A stretch of DNA of 64,000 bases from Pseudomonadota bacterium (GTDB taxonomy: Bacteria > Pseudomonadota > Gammaproteobacteria > Acidiferrobacterales > Acidiferrobacteraceae): positions 62,001 through 126,000 of the forward strand of contig JAJYQN010000128.1 in NCBI GenBank assembly GCA_021794595.1, in the 5' to 3' direction. Numbering within the stretch: position 1 is the first letter of the stretch; each line of letters starts with the position of its first letter. Below are positions 1 to 9,444 of the stretch, piece by piece. The position numbers were made by a program, and so were the translations under genes. The notes under the pieces were generated by a model, which saw nothing but the letters and a program-made list of their open reading frames with translations, ran no database searches and was not told where the DNA came from.

Positions 1-347
1 CTCGAGCGCAACGGTCTTCATGCTCAAACAATGCGGCATTTGCGGATTATGCGTCCACGGACTATGACACCCAAAAGGGGGCGTAGCACCAAGCGCCTGC
101 GGACGCTGCCTTGCGAGCATCTTCGCCAGCGAGGGACTACGTACGCCATGATAGGCAAAGGCCGTTCATATGGACCGCTTAAGGGTGGCGGCCCTTCGGA
201 GAAGGTGATCCGGGTCAATCGGCGCTTAGGCTCCAAGCAGAACGAAGCGCTGTACTAGCGCTCCGCCCACGGCCCCGTTTTTGGGCGCCTTTGCCGCGGG
301 CTTGCGGCGCGGGCTCGTCTCCAAACGGCACGGAGGAGGCGTGGTCT
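1..347. other. Region without a recognised gene, upstream of mnmG
   Basis: No protein family was recognised on either strand. The only open frames are about 70-75 residues, Arg-rich, lie on both strands at once and look like GC-driven noise. mnmG is often near the replication origin, so I looked for clusters of DnaA boxes (TTATNCACA) and saw none. The window may cut an upstream gene or an origin-proximal intergenic region here. Confidence 0.5.
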
Positions 348-349
348 CA

Positions 350-376
350 TTGCTGTTCCCATGCTCATGCTATCAT
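350..376 (+). promoter_or_regulatory. Candidate sigma-70 promoter of mnmG
   Basis: TTGCTG at 350-355 and an extended minus-10, TGCTATCAT, ending at 376, with a short 15-bp spacer. It lies inside the longest possible mnmG reading frame, which supports the downstream GTG start at 400. Inferred from sequence only. Confidence 0.4.
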
Positions 377-399
377 CTGGGCATGACGGAGAGGGGCGA

Positions 400-2259
400 G
401 TGGAGTACGCAGAACGCTACGAGGTGATTGTGATAGGGGGCGGCCACGCCGGCACCGAAGCGGCCCTTGCGGCCGCGCGCATGGGCCGCAAGACCCTGCT
501 GCTCACCCACAACATCGAAACCCTGGGGCAGATGTCCTGCAACCCGGCTATCGGCGGGATCGGCAAGGGACACCTGGTGCGAGAAATCGATGCCATGGGC
601 GGGGTCATGGGTCTCGCCGCCGATGCCGCAGCCATTCAGTGTCGGACCTTAAACGCCCGCAAGGGGCCGGCTGTGCGCGCGACGCGGGTCCAGGCTGACA
701 GGACCCGGTATAAGGCCGCCGTGCGCGGCTATCTCGAGCGCCAGGAGAACCTTCATATCTTTCAGCAGGCGGTCGACGACCTGTTGGTCGCGGGCGATCG
801 GGTCGTGGGGGTCCGCACCCAGATGGGGCTGACCATCCATGGCGAGGCCGTGGTGCTGACCACCGGGACCTTTTTGGCCGGTTTGATCCATGTCGGGCAG
901 GCCCACTATGCCGGTGGCCGGGCGGGTGAGGCGCCGGCCGCGACCCTGGCCGCGCGTTTGCGCGCCCTGCCATTTCGGGTCGGGCGGCTCAAGACCGGGA
1001 CCCCGCCGCGAATCGATGGCCGGACCATCGATTTTTCGGCGACCGAGGTTCAGGCTGGCGATGATCCGGCACCGTACTTCTCGTTTAGCATGCCCGTGCG
1101 GGCGCGCCAGGTCCCCTGCCATATCACTCATACCAACGAGAAGACCCATGCCATCGTGCGCGCCGCGCTCGACCGATCGCCGCTCTATACGGGCGCCATA
1201 GAGGGTGTCGGTCCGCGCTACTGCCCGTCTTTAGAGGACAAGGTCGTGCGGTTTGCCGACAAGGGCTCGCACCAAATCTTTCTTGAGCCAGAGGGCCTTG
1301 ATACCCCCGAGGTTTATCCGAACGGGATCTCCACCAGCCTCCCGTTCGACGCCCAATGGGACTTTGTGCGCACTATCCCCGGGCTCGAGCGGGCGGTGCT
1401 CACGCGCCCCGGCTATGCGATCGAGTATGACTACTTCGACCCGCGGGATCTGCGCCCGTCACTTGAAACGCAGGCCCTCCAGGGCCTCTTCTTCGCCGGG
1501 CAAATCAACGGCACGACTGGCTATGAGGAGGCCGCCGCCCAAGGCCTGGTCGCCGGGATCAACGCCGCCCTCAAGGTGCGTGGCGAGAGGCCTTGGTGGC
1601 CGCGTCGAGACGAGGCCTACATCGGGGTCCTGGTCGACGATCTCGTAACTCAGGGCCTAACCGAGCCGTACCGCATGTTCACCTCGCGCGCCGAGCATCG
1701 CCTGCTTTTGCGCGAAGACAACGCGGACCAGCGCTTGGGCCCCGCAGCCCGGCGCTTAGGCCTGATTAGCGAGGAGCGTTATGAGCACATCATGCGCCGC
1801 AACGCCCTCGTGGAGGCCGAGGTGGCCCGCTTGCGGGCCACCCTGGTGCGCCCGGGAGATCGGGCGCGATTGGTCCTCGGCCAGGATCTGACGCGCGAAC
1901 ATCAGGCCTTGGATCTCTTGAAGCGACCGGGCGTGGGCTATGATGCGGTCCTGAGTCTGATCGAAAGCGATGCGCCCGGGCTTTCCGACCCCAAGGCCCG
2001 GCAGCAATTGGAGATCACCGTGAAGTACGAGGGTTACATCGCCCGGCAAGGCGACGAGGTCTCAAAACAGGCCCGCCAAGAGGAGCTGGTCTTGCCGCCG
2101 GATCTCGATTATCAGGCGGTTCACGGCCTGTCGATCGAGGCCCGCCAAAAGCTCGCGCGCCATAGGCCGGTGACGCTGGGGCAGGCCGCGCGCCTGCCGG
2201 GCATGACCCCGGCCGCCGTCTCCATCCTGCTTGTCCACCTAAAGCGCCTGCGAGCCTGA
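400..2259 (+). CDS. mnmG: tRNA uridine-5-carboxymethylaminomethyl modification enzyme MnmG (GidA)
   Basis: FAD-dependent half of the MnmE-MnmG complex, which installs the carboxymethylaminomethyl group on the wobble uridine (U34) of several tRNAs in the cytoplasm. The N-terminus has the dinucleotide fold GGGHAG (residues 13-18) and the family signature [13 protein letters not shown] just after it; the C-terminal helical part with YEGYIARQ is also present. The frame is open from ATG 361, but I choose GTG 400: GGAGAGG lies just upstream, a candidate promoter sits at 350-376, and from this codon the residues line up one-for-one with the start of E. coli MnmG. Length of 619 residues is normal. 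First gene of a run with rsmG, parA and parB, a common origin-proximal order. Confidence 0.96.
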   Translation: MEYAERYEVIVIGGGHAGTEAALAAARMGRKTLLLTHNIETLGQMSCNPAIGGIGKGHLVREIDAMGGVMGLAADAAAIQCRTLNARKGPAVRATRVQADRTRYKAAVRGYLERQENLHIFQQAVDDLLVAGDRVVGVRTQMGLTIHGEAVVLTTGTFLAGLIHVGQAHYAGGRAGEAPAATLAARLRALPFRVGRLKTGTPPRIDGRTIDFSATEVQAGDDPAPYFSFSMPVRARQVPCHITHTNEKTHAIVRAALDRSPLYTGAIEGVGPRYCPSLEDKVVRFADKGSHQIFLEPEGLDTPEVYPNGISTSLPFDAQWDFVRTIPGLERAVLTRPGYAIEYDYFDPRDLRPSLETQALQGLFFAGQINGTTGYEEAAAQGLVAGINAALKVRGERPWWPRRDEAYIGVLVDDLVTQGLTEPYRMFTSRAEHRLLLREDNADQRLGPAARRLGLISEERYEHIMRRNALVEAEVARLRATLVRPGDRARLVLGQDLTREHQALDLLKRPGVGYDAVLSLIESDAPGLSDPKARQQLEITVKYEGYIARQGDEVSKQARQEELVLPPDLDYQAVHGLSIEARQKLARHRPVTLGQAARLPGMTPAAVSILLVHLKRLRA

Positions 2260-2260
2260 C

Positions 2261-2914
2261 ATGGAAGCGCTCGATGCCGCCCCGTGGCGCCGCGCCGCAC
2301 TCCGTTTAGAGGAGGGCAGTCAAGCGCTCGGCCGGCCCTTGGACGCCGAGGTTCGCCTGCGGCTCATGACTTACCTCGGGATCATGGGTCGCTGGAACCG
2401 GGTGTTTAATCTCACTGCCATCCGCGACCCCGAGGAGATGGTAACGCGCCACGTCTTAGACAGCCTCGCGGTTTTCCCGTACCTCCCGGCGGGGACGGTC
2501 TTGGATGTCGGCAGTGGTGCGGGTCTCCCCGGTATCCCGCTCGCCCTGGTCGAACCCGAGCGCGGCGTGACCTTGCTGGACCGGTCCCATAAGCGTGTCG
2601 ATTTTCTGACCGAAGTGGCGGCCCAATTGGGGCTCCCAAACGTGGAGCTCGTGTGCCAGCGTGTCGAGGACCATAAGCCCACAGCACCCTATGACGTGGT
2701 TATAGCGCGAGCCTTCGCGAGCCTCTACGACATCGTTATGGCTACCGATCATCTCTTGGCCCCGCAGGGTGTCGTGGTCGCCATGAAGGGCGCATTTCCG
2801 AGCGAAGAGCTCGCCACGATCGTCCCCCCTTACCGGGTCGAGGCGGTTCACGCCCTGTTTGTGCCCGGTCTGTCAGCGAAACGTCATCTCGTCGTCTTGG
2901 CGCGCCACGCATGA
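2261..2914 (+). CDS. rsmG: 16S rRNA (guanine527-N7)-methyltransferase RsmG (GidB)
   Basis: SAM-dependent methyltransferase that modifies G527 in the 530 loop of 16S rRNA; loss of it gives low-level streptomycin resistance in several bacteria. The SAM-binding motif VLDVGSGAGLPGIPLAL lies near residues 81-97 and RNLTAIRDPEEM-like family sequence precedes it. The 217-residue length is typical. It begins 1 nt after the mnmG stop and its stop overlaps the parA start by 4 nt (ATGA), so translation is probably coupled across the three genes. Confidence 0.95.
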   Translation: MEALDAAPWRRAALRLEEGSQALGRPLDAEVRLRLMTYLGIMGRWNRVFNLTAIRDPEEMVTRHVLDSLAVFPYLPAGTVLDVGSGAGLPGIPLALVEPERGVTLLDRSHKRVDFLTEVAAQLGLPNVELVCQRVEDHKPTAPYDVVIARAFASLYDIVMATDHLLAPQGVVVAMKGAFPSEELATIVPPYRVEAVHALFVPGLSAKRHLVVLARHA

Positions 2915-3693
2915 CGCGCATCATCGCGGTAGCCAATCAAAAGGGCGGCGTGGGAAAAACCACGACCAGCATCAATCTCGCGGCCTCGCTTGGCGAGCAA
3001 GGCCGGCGGGTGCTTTTGATCGATCTCGATCCCCAGGGCAATGCCACGATGGGGAGCGGGGTGACCGAGACCGAGGCCGGGGTCTATGACGTCTTGCTCG
3101 CGGATGCCGAGGCCGCGAGCGCCATCGTGCACCTGTCCTGCGGCTACGACCTCATGGCGGCCCATGCCGATCTCTCCGGCGCCGAGCTTGAGCTGGCCTC
3201 GGTGGCCCAGCGCGAAAGGCGGCTGGCCCTGGCCTTGCAGCCCCTGCACGATGCCTACGATTACATTTATATCGATTGTCCCCCGGCGCTCAGCCTGCTC
3301 ACCGTCAATGCCTTGGTGGCGGCCCATGCGGTGCTGATTCCCATGCAGTGCGAGTACTACGCGCTAGAAGGCCTGACCGCCCTGCTTGCCACCATCCGGC
3401 GGGTGCGCTCCTCGTTCAATGCCGGGCTCATGATCGAGGGCCTGTTGCGGACTATGTTCGATGCCCGCAATAGCTTGGCGGTCGAGGTGTCGGATCAGCT
3501 CGTGCGCCACTTCGGCGCGCAGCTCTTTCAGACCGTCATCCCGCGTAACGTGCGCTTGGCGGAGGCCCCGAGCCACGGCCAGCCCGTGCTTCAGTACGAT
3601 CGGACGTCGAAGGGGGCCCAGGCCTATCTGGCCCTGGCTGGCGAAATTTTGGCGCGGGAATCGTCCCATCTCCGAGGAGACAGCCCTTCATGA
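2911..3693 (+). CDS. parA: Chromosome-partitioning ATPase ParA (Soj)
   Basis: Deviant Walker-type ATPase that binds DNA non-specifically in its ATP state and, with ParB, moves the origin region during segregation. Residues 11-18 form the deviant Walker A KGGVGKTT with the signature lysine, and DLDPQGNAT near 38-46 is the typical switch I region; DCPP follows further on. 260 residues is the usual chromosomal ParA length. It overlaps rsmG by 4 nt and parB by 4 nt. The rsmG-parA-parB order is that of chromosomal rather than plasmid partition loci. Confidence 0.96.
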   Translation: MTRIIAVANQKGGVGKTTTSINLAASLGEQGRRVLLIDLDPQGNATMGSGVTETEAGVYDVLLADAEAASAIVHLSCGYDLMAAHADLSGAELELASVAQRERRLALALQPLHDAYDYIYIDCPPALSLLTVNALVAAHAVLIPMQCEYYALEGLTALLATIRRVRSSFNAGLMIEGLLRTMFDARNSLAVEVSDQLVRHFGAQLFQTVIPRNVRLAEAPSHGQPVLQYDRTSKGAQAYLALAGEILARESSHLRGDSPS

Positions 3694-4532
3694 AAGAGAA
3701 AAAGCCGCGCCTGGGGCGCGGACTCGATGCGCTCTTTGGCGATCAAGCCCCGGCCAGTCCGGCCGCCGAGACCTTTAGGATCCTGCCGGTCGAGCGATTG
3801 CAGCGCGGCCGCTATCAACCGCGCACCCACATGGCCCCCGAGGCCTTGAATGAATTGGCCGAATCGATCCGGGCGCAGGGGGTGGTGCAGCCGATCCTCG
3901 TGCGTCCGCTCAAGGAGGGTTTCGAGATCATCGCCGGCGAGCGCCGGTGGCGCGCGGCGCAGATCGCCGGTTTAAGCGAGGTCCCGGTTATCGTGCGGGA
4001 CATCCCTGATCAAGCGGCCATGGCCGTGGCCTTGATCGAGAACATCCAGCGCGAAGGATTGAGCCCGGTCGAAGAGGCCGCCGGCCTAAAGCGCCTACAG
4101 GACGAGTTCCATCTGACCCACCAGGAGATCGCCACCCATATCGGCCGCTCGCGGACTGCGGTGACCAATCTTTTACGGCTCTTGGGTCTCGAGGGCGAGG
4201 TGCGCGAGCTGCTCGAGAAGGGGCAACTCGAGATGGGGCACGCCCGCGCCTTGCTCACCCTGCCGCGTGCCGCCCAACTGGCCCTGGCGCGGGACATCGT
4301 GGCCGGTGGCCTGACCGTGCGCGAGACCGAGCGCCGCGTGCAGCAGCATGACCGCGGCCCACAGCCGAAGCCGGCGGCAGCGGACCCGGATGTCGTGGCC
4401 CTGGAGCAGCGCCTGAGCGAGACCTTGGGGGCCCGGGTTCGTATCCAGGCCAAACGCACGGGCGCTGGGCGCATCACCATCGACTATCATAGTATGGACG
4501 AGCTTGAAGGACTGCTCGGCCGGATTTCCTAG
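3690..4532 (+). CDS. parB: Chromosome-partitioning protein ParB (Spo0J)
   Basis: Site-specific DNA-binding CTPase that loads at parS sites and spreads, forming the nucleoprotein complex moved by ParA. The N-terminal domain has the conserved GERRWRAAQ box near residues 83-91, followed by a helix-turn-helix around 147-169 (HQEIATHIGRSRTAVTNLL), and a C-terminal dimerisation segment. Length 280 residues is normal. The start overlaps the parA stop (ATGA). I did not find a clear parS (TGTTTCACGTGAAACA) in the adjacent sequence by eye; parS sites often lie inside nearby genes in diverged form. Confidence 0.95.
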   Translation: MKEKKPRLGRGLDALFGDQAPASPAAETFRILPVERLQRGRYQPRTHMAPEALNELAESIRAQGVVQPILVRPLKEGFEIIAGERRWRAAQIAGLSEVPVIVRDIPDQAAMAVALIENIQREGLSPVEEAAGLKRLQDEFHLTHQEIATHIGRSRTAVTNLLRLLGLEGEVRELLEKGQLEMGHARALLTLPRAAQLALARDIVAGGLTVRETERRVQQHDRGPQPKPAAADPDVVALEQRLSETLGARVRIQAKRTGAGRITIDYHSMDELEGLLGRIS

Positions 4533-4545
4533 AAGGGAGGTATCA

Positions 4546-4860
4546 ATGAAGCCGTGGATCGCAGTCGCTGTCGTTTTGGCCCTAGGAGGCCTCGCCTGCG
4601 GGGCCCATGCGGGGCTCAAGACCTTGCGCCGCCAAGCGGAGAAGGGCAGTCCCCAGGCCGAACTTCAGCTCGGGGAGCTTTACCAGTACGGCGTGGGCCG
4701 GCCGGATCACCTGATCCACGCCCTGGCCTGGTACGACCGCGCCGCGCCCCAGGTGCCACGGGCCGCGGCGCTCGCCCGGCGCATCGCGGCCCTGCTGACA
4801 CCCTCCGAGCGTCAGCGCGCTGCGGCCTTGGCCTGGCCGCCCCTTGGCCCGCCACGATAA
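4546..4860 (+). CDS. Small secreted Sel1-repeat protein
   Basis: A 104-residue protein with an N-terminal signal peptide (MKPWIAVAVVLALGG, with cleavage after AHA) followed by a single Sel1-type repeat: a helix beginning LKTLRRQAEKG, then PQAELQLGELYQYGVG and ALAWYDRAA. Sel1 repeats are TPR-like protein-protein interaction units; no catalytic motif is visible. ATG 4546 has a strong ribosome site (AAGGGAGG) 5 nt upstream, better than the longer frame from 4504. It starts 13 nt after parB and could be transcribed with it. A related, larger Sel1 protein lies at 37864. Confidence 0.75.
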   Translation: MKPWIAVAVVLALGGLACGAHAGLKTLRRQAEKGSPQAELQLGELYQYGVGRPDHLIHALAWYDRAAPQVPRAAALARRIAALLTPSERQRAAALAWPPLGPPR

Positions 4861-4997
4861 GCGGTCTTGGGACGCATCTACCGAGAAAACGCCGCAGTGT
4901 GCCACCTGTAACCACGTAGCGGTTCCGGGGTGCGCCGCCGCGGTGAGGATGCAGTCACTGCGACTTCAGAATATCGGCTGACTCCCAGCGCATCCGG

Positions 4998-5255
4998 GTG
5001 GCCCGGATTCGGCGCGGCTGGTCGGTCGCCGATCTTGCCGACAAGGCTCGCATCAATCGCAACACGCTTAGCGCGCTGGAACGGGGCAAGCTGGGCACGG
5101 GAGCCGGCGCGTGCCCCACCGTCCTGTGGGCGCTCGGGCTCGACAAGTCCCTGGAAGCCATCGCCGATCCCGATACCGATTTGCACGGCAAGGCGCCCGA
5201 AGCGTCTCGTCGCCCGGTACGTGCGGGCAAGTCGAGGAAGGTGAGCGATGACTAG
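4998..5255 (+). CDS. HipB-like XRE-family antitoxin/regulator, possibly damaged at the N-terminus
   Basis: An 85-residue helix-turn-helix protein (GWSVADLADKARINRNTLSA near residues 7-26) of the HipB/XRE type, which normally represses its operon and binds the partner HipA kinase. The last codons overlap the hipA-like start by 8 nt, the usual hipBA arrangement. The start is uncertain: GTG 4998 is the first usable codon, but an ATG at 4949 opens a 10-codon frame (MQSLRLQNIG) that reads into the same region in another phase. A 1-nt lesion near 4979 may have removed the native N-terminus. Since the downstream toxin is clearly broken, this gene may be decaying too. Confidence 0.6.
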   Translation: MARIRRGWSVADLADKARINRNTLSALERGKLGTGAGACPTVLWALGLDKSLEAIADPDTDLHGKAPEASRRPVRAGKSRKVSDD

Positions 5256-6342
5256 GACTTCTGGGCGCGAAGCCTACGTCTACATCCAGCTTCCCGGCAC
5301 CCTGGAGGCGGTGCCAGCGGCACTGCCCAGGGTGCAAACGCTGTCCGACGGCACGCAGATTGGGCGCTTTCGTTATGGTGACCGCTACCTTCAACGGCAA
5401 GAAGCGGTCGCACTCGATCCGTTCCAGTTACCCCTGGACAAGCCTGTCTATGAGTTTACCCAGCTCAAGGGCATCCCCGGGGCGGTGCGGGACGCAGGCC
5501 CAGATGCCTGGGGTCGGCGCGTGATCGAACACAGGCTCGAGCGCAGCGCCGCCAACCTCCGGGAGATCGATTACCTGCTCCACGGCCCGCAGGATGGAGC
5601 GGGCTATCTCAGCCTCGGATTGAAGGCCGAGCCACCCGTCACCAAGCGCCAGTACAACCGCACGCATCAATTGGCCGAACTGATCGCGGCCACGCAGGCG
5701 ATAGAGGAAGGCAGGCCGATTACTGCGCACGTGCTCAAACGACTCGATCCAGGTACCAGCATGGGGGGCGCGCGGCCGAAAGCGAGGATGCGCAGCGCTT
5801 ATCGCTCGGCAAATTTCCCGCCAAGCATGATCGCGTCGATCTGCAACGGATCGAATTCGCCACGCTCGATCTTGCGCGCCGCTGCGGCCTGAGCGTTACG
5901 CAGGCGCGACTGCAGATGGTCGGCGACAGCGATGTGCTCATGCCGCAGCGCTTCGATCGCGACTATATGGTCTTCAACGCCGCCGTGACCAACAACAACG
6001 ATCACCGGCGTAACCACGCCCTGCTACGCAGGCAAAAGGGGTGGCGGCTGTCACCGGCCTACGACCTGGTGCCGGCACCCCTGGTCAGCCTGGAGCGCCG
6101 TGACCTCGCATTGACCGTCGGTAACTACGGTCGCACGGCCAGCATCTACAACCTGTTGTCGCAGGCGGGCCGTTTCGGGTTATCGCCGCAAGGAGCGCGC
6201 GGAAATCGATCGGCTCGTCGCGGTGCTGCGTCAGTGGCGCGAAACATTCTTCGCCTGCTGGGTAGCGGCCCGGGACGTGGCCACCATTGCTCCGGCCATC
6301 CTACCCGAACGCCTCTTCTCCGAAAGACCTCCAGGCGAGTGA
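5248..6342 (+). pseudogene. Decayed HipA-like serine/threonine kinase toxin
   Basis: HipA toxins phosphorylate glutamyl-tRNA synthetase or related targets. The first frame (ATG 5248) gives a good HipA N-terminal domain with the LDPGTSMGGARPKA signature, then loses phase near 5782. A second frame continues with GKFP, a DVLMPQRFDRDY-like segment and then directly FNAAVTNNNDHRRNHAL and LSPAYDLVPAP. About 60-100 residues normally between FDR and the NTDDH loop are missing, so there is an internal deletion. A second phase change near 6175 restores the first frame and runs to the TGA at 6340-6342. Two frameshifts plus a deletion make function very unlikely. Confidence 0.8.
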
Positions 6343-6800
6343 GGCGCGGTATCTGGTGCAGGGTGCGCGCCCGTCGAAACGCAGCGTGGCCATCGAAGAT
6401 AAGCGACAGCGCTTTCGTGCCACCGGGTAACGGGGCGACATCCATCGGGGACCATTTTGCTGAAGAGGATGGAGCCGGCCTTGCCGTGTTATCGTTTTGC
6501 GTCGCCAGATCCAAGGGGTGTGCTTTTGGCCGCGCACGACGACTCGCGGATACCGCCCGCCTTTATCAAGAGCGCGGCCACAGCAAAAGTCCGGATGTAT
6601 TGGCGGCAATCATACCCTTCTCACATCAACGAATGCGTGCTTGGCAAACTAAGGGCGACCATGTCTGCGCCGAGATCGAGGGCGCGAGGGCAACGGGGAC
6701 GTCCCGTCGCGCATACCGAGGGCCAGCGCACGCTTATGTCTGGAGCGGTGGAAGTGTCACCGCCTCGGAGCACGAAACTCCCGCCACAGGCTAAGCTTGA
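6343..6800. other. Gene-free scar between hipBA remnant and atp operon
   Basis: About 460 bp with only overlapping, composition-driven frames on both strands and no recognised family. Together with the broken hipA it looks like a site of past insertion and decay. The next features are a hairpin (6802-6827) and the atp promoter (6846-6875). Confidence 0.4.
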
Positions 6801-6801
6801 C

Positions 6802-6827
6802 GGGGACGGTTCATAAAACCGCGTCCC
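6802..6827. repeat. REP-like hairpin (GGGGACGGTT / AACCGCGTCCC)
   Basis: An imperfect inverted repeat: GGGGACGGTT at 6802-6811 and AACCGCGTCCC at 6817-6827 with a 5-nt loop. Similar GGGGACGGTT-type palindromes occur as dispersed REP elements mobilised by RAYT transposases in many proteobacteria. Only this copy was noticed here, so the assignment is tentative. It could also act as a terminator-like barrier upstream of the atp promoter. Confidence 0.35.
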
Positions 6828-6845
6828 TAGGCTACACTGATGGCG

Positions 6846-6875
6846 TTGACCATGACATAAGAGAACCCTTATACT
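6846..6875 (+). promoter_or_regulatory. Sigma-70 promoter of the atp operon
   Basis: TTGACC at 6846-6851, an 18-bp spacer and TATACT at 6870-6875: the best promoter match I see in the window. The predicted start near 6882 leaves a leader of about 30 nt before atpI. Confidence 0.75.
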
Positions 6876-6911
6876 GCGCGGCCGTTTAAACGCCCCCGAA
6901 TAGGGACAATA

Positions 6912-8068
<1,157 letters not shown>

Positions 8069-8105
8069 GTTTCCTTTCTTTCATTTTGACTTTGAGGAGT
8101 TGTTT

Positions 8106-8411
8106 ATGGTGGATCCGCAGCTGGTCTCGGTAATAGGGATGGTATATTCGTATACGGCCGTGGCTGTAGGCATCATCTTCGCGGGCGGTGCGATCGGCTC
8201 GGCCTTGGGCTGGGGGCTCATATGCTCCAAGTATATCGAAGGGATAGCGCGTCAACCGGAGATGTTGCCCACGCTGCGCGTGCAGATGTTCATCACGGCC
8301 GGACTTATGGAGTCGTTCCCATTTATCGCAGCAGCATTCGCCATGTACTTCACGTTCGTGAACCCGTTTGAAGGTGCTGCGGTCGCGGCTATCAAACAGC
8401 TCGCCCACTAA
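8106..8411 (+). CDS. atpE: ATP synthase Fo subunit c
   Basis: Proteolipid ring subunit with two transmembrane helices, 101 residues. The polar loop SKYIEGIARQPEML is canonical. The proton-binding carboxylate is a glutamate (Glu69, in GLMESFPF) where E. coli and most proteobacteria have aspartate, and the glycine-rich packing motif of helix 1 is reduced to LGWGLICS. ATG 8106 is chosen because GAGGAG lies 7-8 nt upstream; the frame is open further upstream but that part is the 3' end of atpB. A C-terminal tail of about 15 residues (NPFEGAAVAAIKQLAH) is longer than in E. coli. Confidence 0.95.
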   Translation: MVDPQLVSVIGMVYSYTAVAVGIIFAGGAIGSALGWGLICSKYIEGIARQPEMLPTLRVQMFITAGLMESFPFIAAAFAMYFTFVNPFEGAAVAAIKQLAH

Positions 8412-8436
8412 GCCGCCTCCGGGAAACCATTAACCG

Positions 8437-8907
8437 ATGCCTATATCCGTGACCCTCATCGTCCAGATGGTCACCTTCGCGGTGCTCATCGTCTTCATCA
8501 ACCGCTATCTGTGGGGGCCCTTGACCGCCATTATGGCCCAGCGCCAAAAGCGCATAGCGGATGGTCTGGCGGCGGCCGAGGCTGGTCAAAGGGCGCTTGC
8601 CGAGGTGGCCGAGCGTCAGGAGGAGGTTCTCGCCCTCGCGCGTGAACGCGCCGCGGAGATTCTCGAGCACGCCGAGCGCAGGTCCCGGGAGATTATCGAG
8701 GAGGCGCGCGAACGCGCCCACCAAGAGGGCGAGCAAATGCTGGCCATGATACGCGCCGAGGCCGCCGCCGAGACCAGTAAGCTACGCGAGCAGTTGCGCC
8801 AAGATGTCGCGCGGCTCGCCTTGGTCGGTGCCGAACGGATAGTCGGGCGCGAGATCGATCAACGCCTCCACGAGCGCTTGCTGCAAGAGGTCACGGAGAG
8901 ACTGTGA
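8437..8907 (+). CDS. atpF: ATP synthase Fo subunit b
   Basis: Peripheral stalk subunit: one N-terminal membrane helix (about residues 5-25, ending FINRYLWGPLTAIM) then a long charged, Ala/Glu/Arg-rich coiled coil reaching to F1. 156 residues matches the E. coli b subunit. 25 nt separate it from atpE; its stop overlaps atpH by 4 nt. Confidence 0.95.
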   Translation: MPISVTLIVQMVTFAVLIVFINRYLWGPLTAIMAQRQKRIADGLAAAEAGQRALAEVAERQEEVLALARERAAEILEHAERRSREIIEEARERAHQEGEQMLAMIRAEAAAETSKLREQLRQDVARLALVGAERIVGREIDQRLHERLLQEVTERL

Positions 8908-9434
8908 CGCATGACGAAAGCGAAGCCGTAGCGCGTCCCTACGCCCGAGCCCTTATGGCGGCGTCCGCAGGGAACAGGGCCGCGGTTCAGGAATGTCTGA
9001 TGGCGGCCGTTCGCGCCTTGTCCGACCCGGGTGTGGCCAAGGCGATTGCTAACCCGCGGATTGCGCGGGACGCGCTCGCCTTGGCGCTCACGTTTGATGT
9101 TCCGTGCGCATCGGTGAACGGGCTCGTCCGGCTTCTTTTGGAAAACGGCCGGCTGGGCTTTCTTCCCGGTATCGCTACGGTGTTCGCGGAATTGAAAGAC
9201 GCGTCTGACAATGTGGCGCGGGCTACGGTTACAAGCGCGTTTGCGCTCTCCGAGCAACAGGTCGATGGTCTGCGCGCAGCGCTTGCGCGGCGCACGCAAC
9301 GTCATGTGGAGCTCACCCTGGAAATCGACGCCAGCCTCATGGCCGGCGTCATCGTTCAGCAAGGCGATATGGTGCTCGACGGGTCGGCTCGCGGCCGGCT
9401 CGAAGCGCTGGCGCATGCCTTAAGCCCCTTTTAG
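8904..9434 (+). CDS. atpH: ATP synthase F1 subunit delta
   Basis: Joins the peripheral stalk to the top of the alpha-beta hexamer. 176 residues, with an N-terminal helical domain beginning [14 protein letters not shown] and the conserved C-terminal segment around [24 protein letters not shown] overlaps the atpF stop, indicating translational coupling. Confidence 0.94.
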   Translation: MTHDESEAVARPYARALMAASAGNRAAVQECLMAAVRALSDPGVAKAIANPRIARDALALALTFDVPCASVNGLVRLLLENGRLGFLPGIATVFAELKDASDNVARATVTSAFALSEQQVDGLRAALARRTQRHVELTLEIDASLMAGVIVQQGDMVLDGSARGRLEALAHALSPF

Positions 9435-9444
9435 AGGAATACCC

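Noticed and set aside
31-258. 75-codon frame near the left edge
   Set aside because: Arg-rich, unmatched, mirrored by an equal-sized frame on the other strand; no ribosome site.
1-4532. Replication origin or parS in the mnmG-parB region
   Set aside because: Gene order suggests proximity, but I saw no DnaA-box cluster, AT-rich unwinding element or clear parS.
5916-6794. Single 292-codon frame over the hipA 3' region
   Set aside because: Only its first ~90 codons carry HipA sequence; the rest is out-of-phase translation after a frameshift, so it was merged into the pseudogene.
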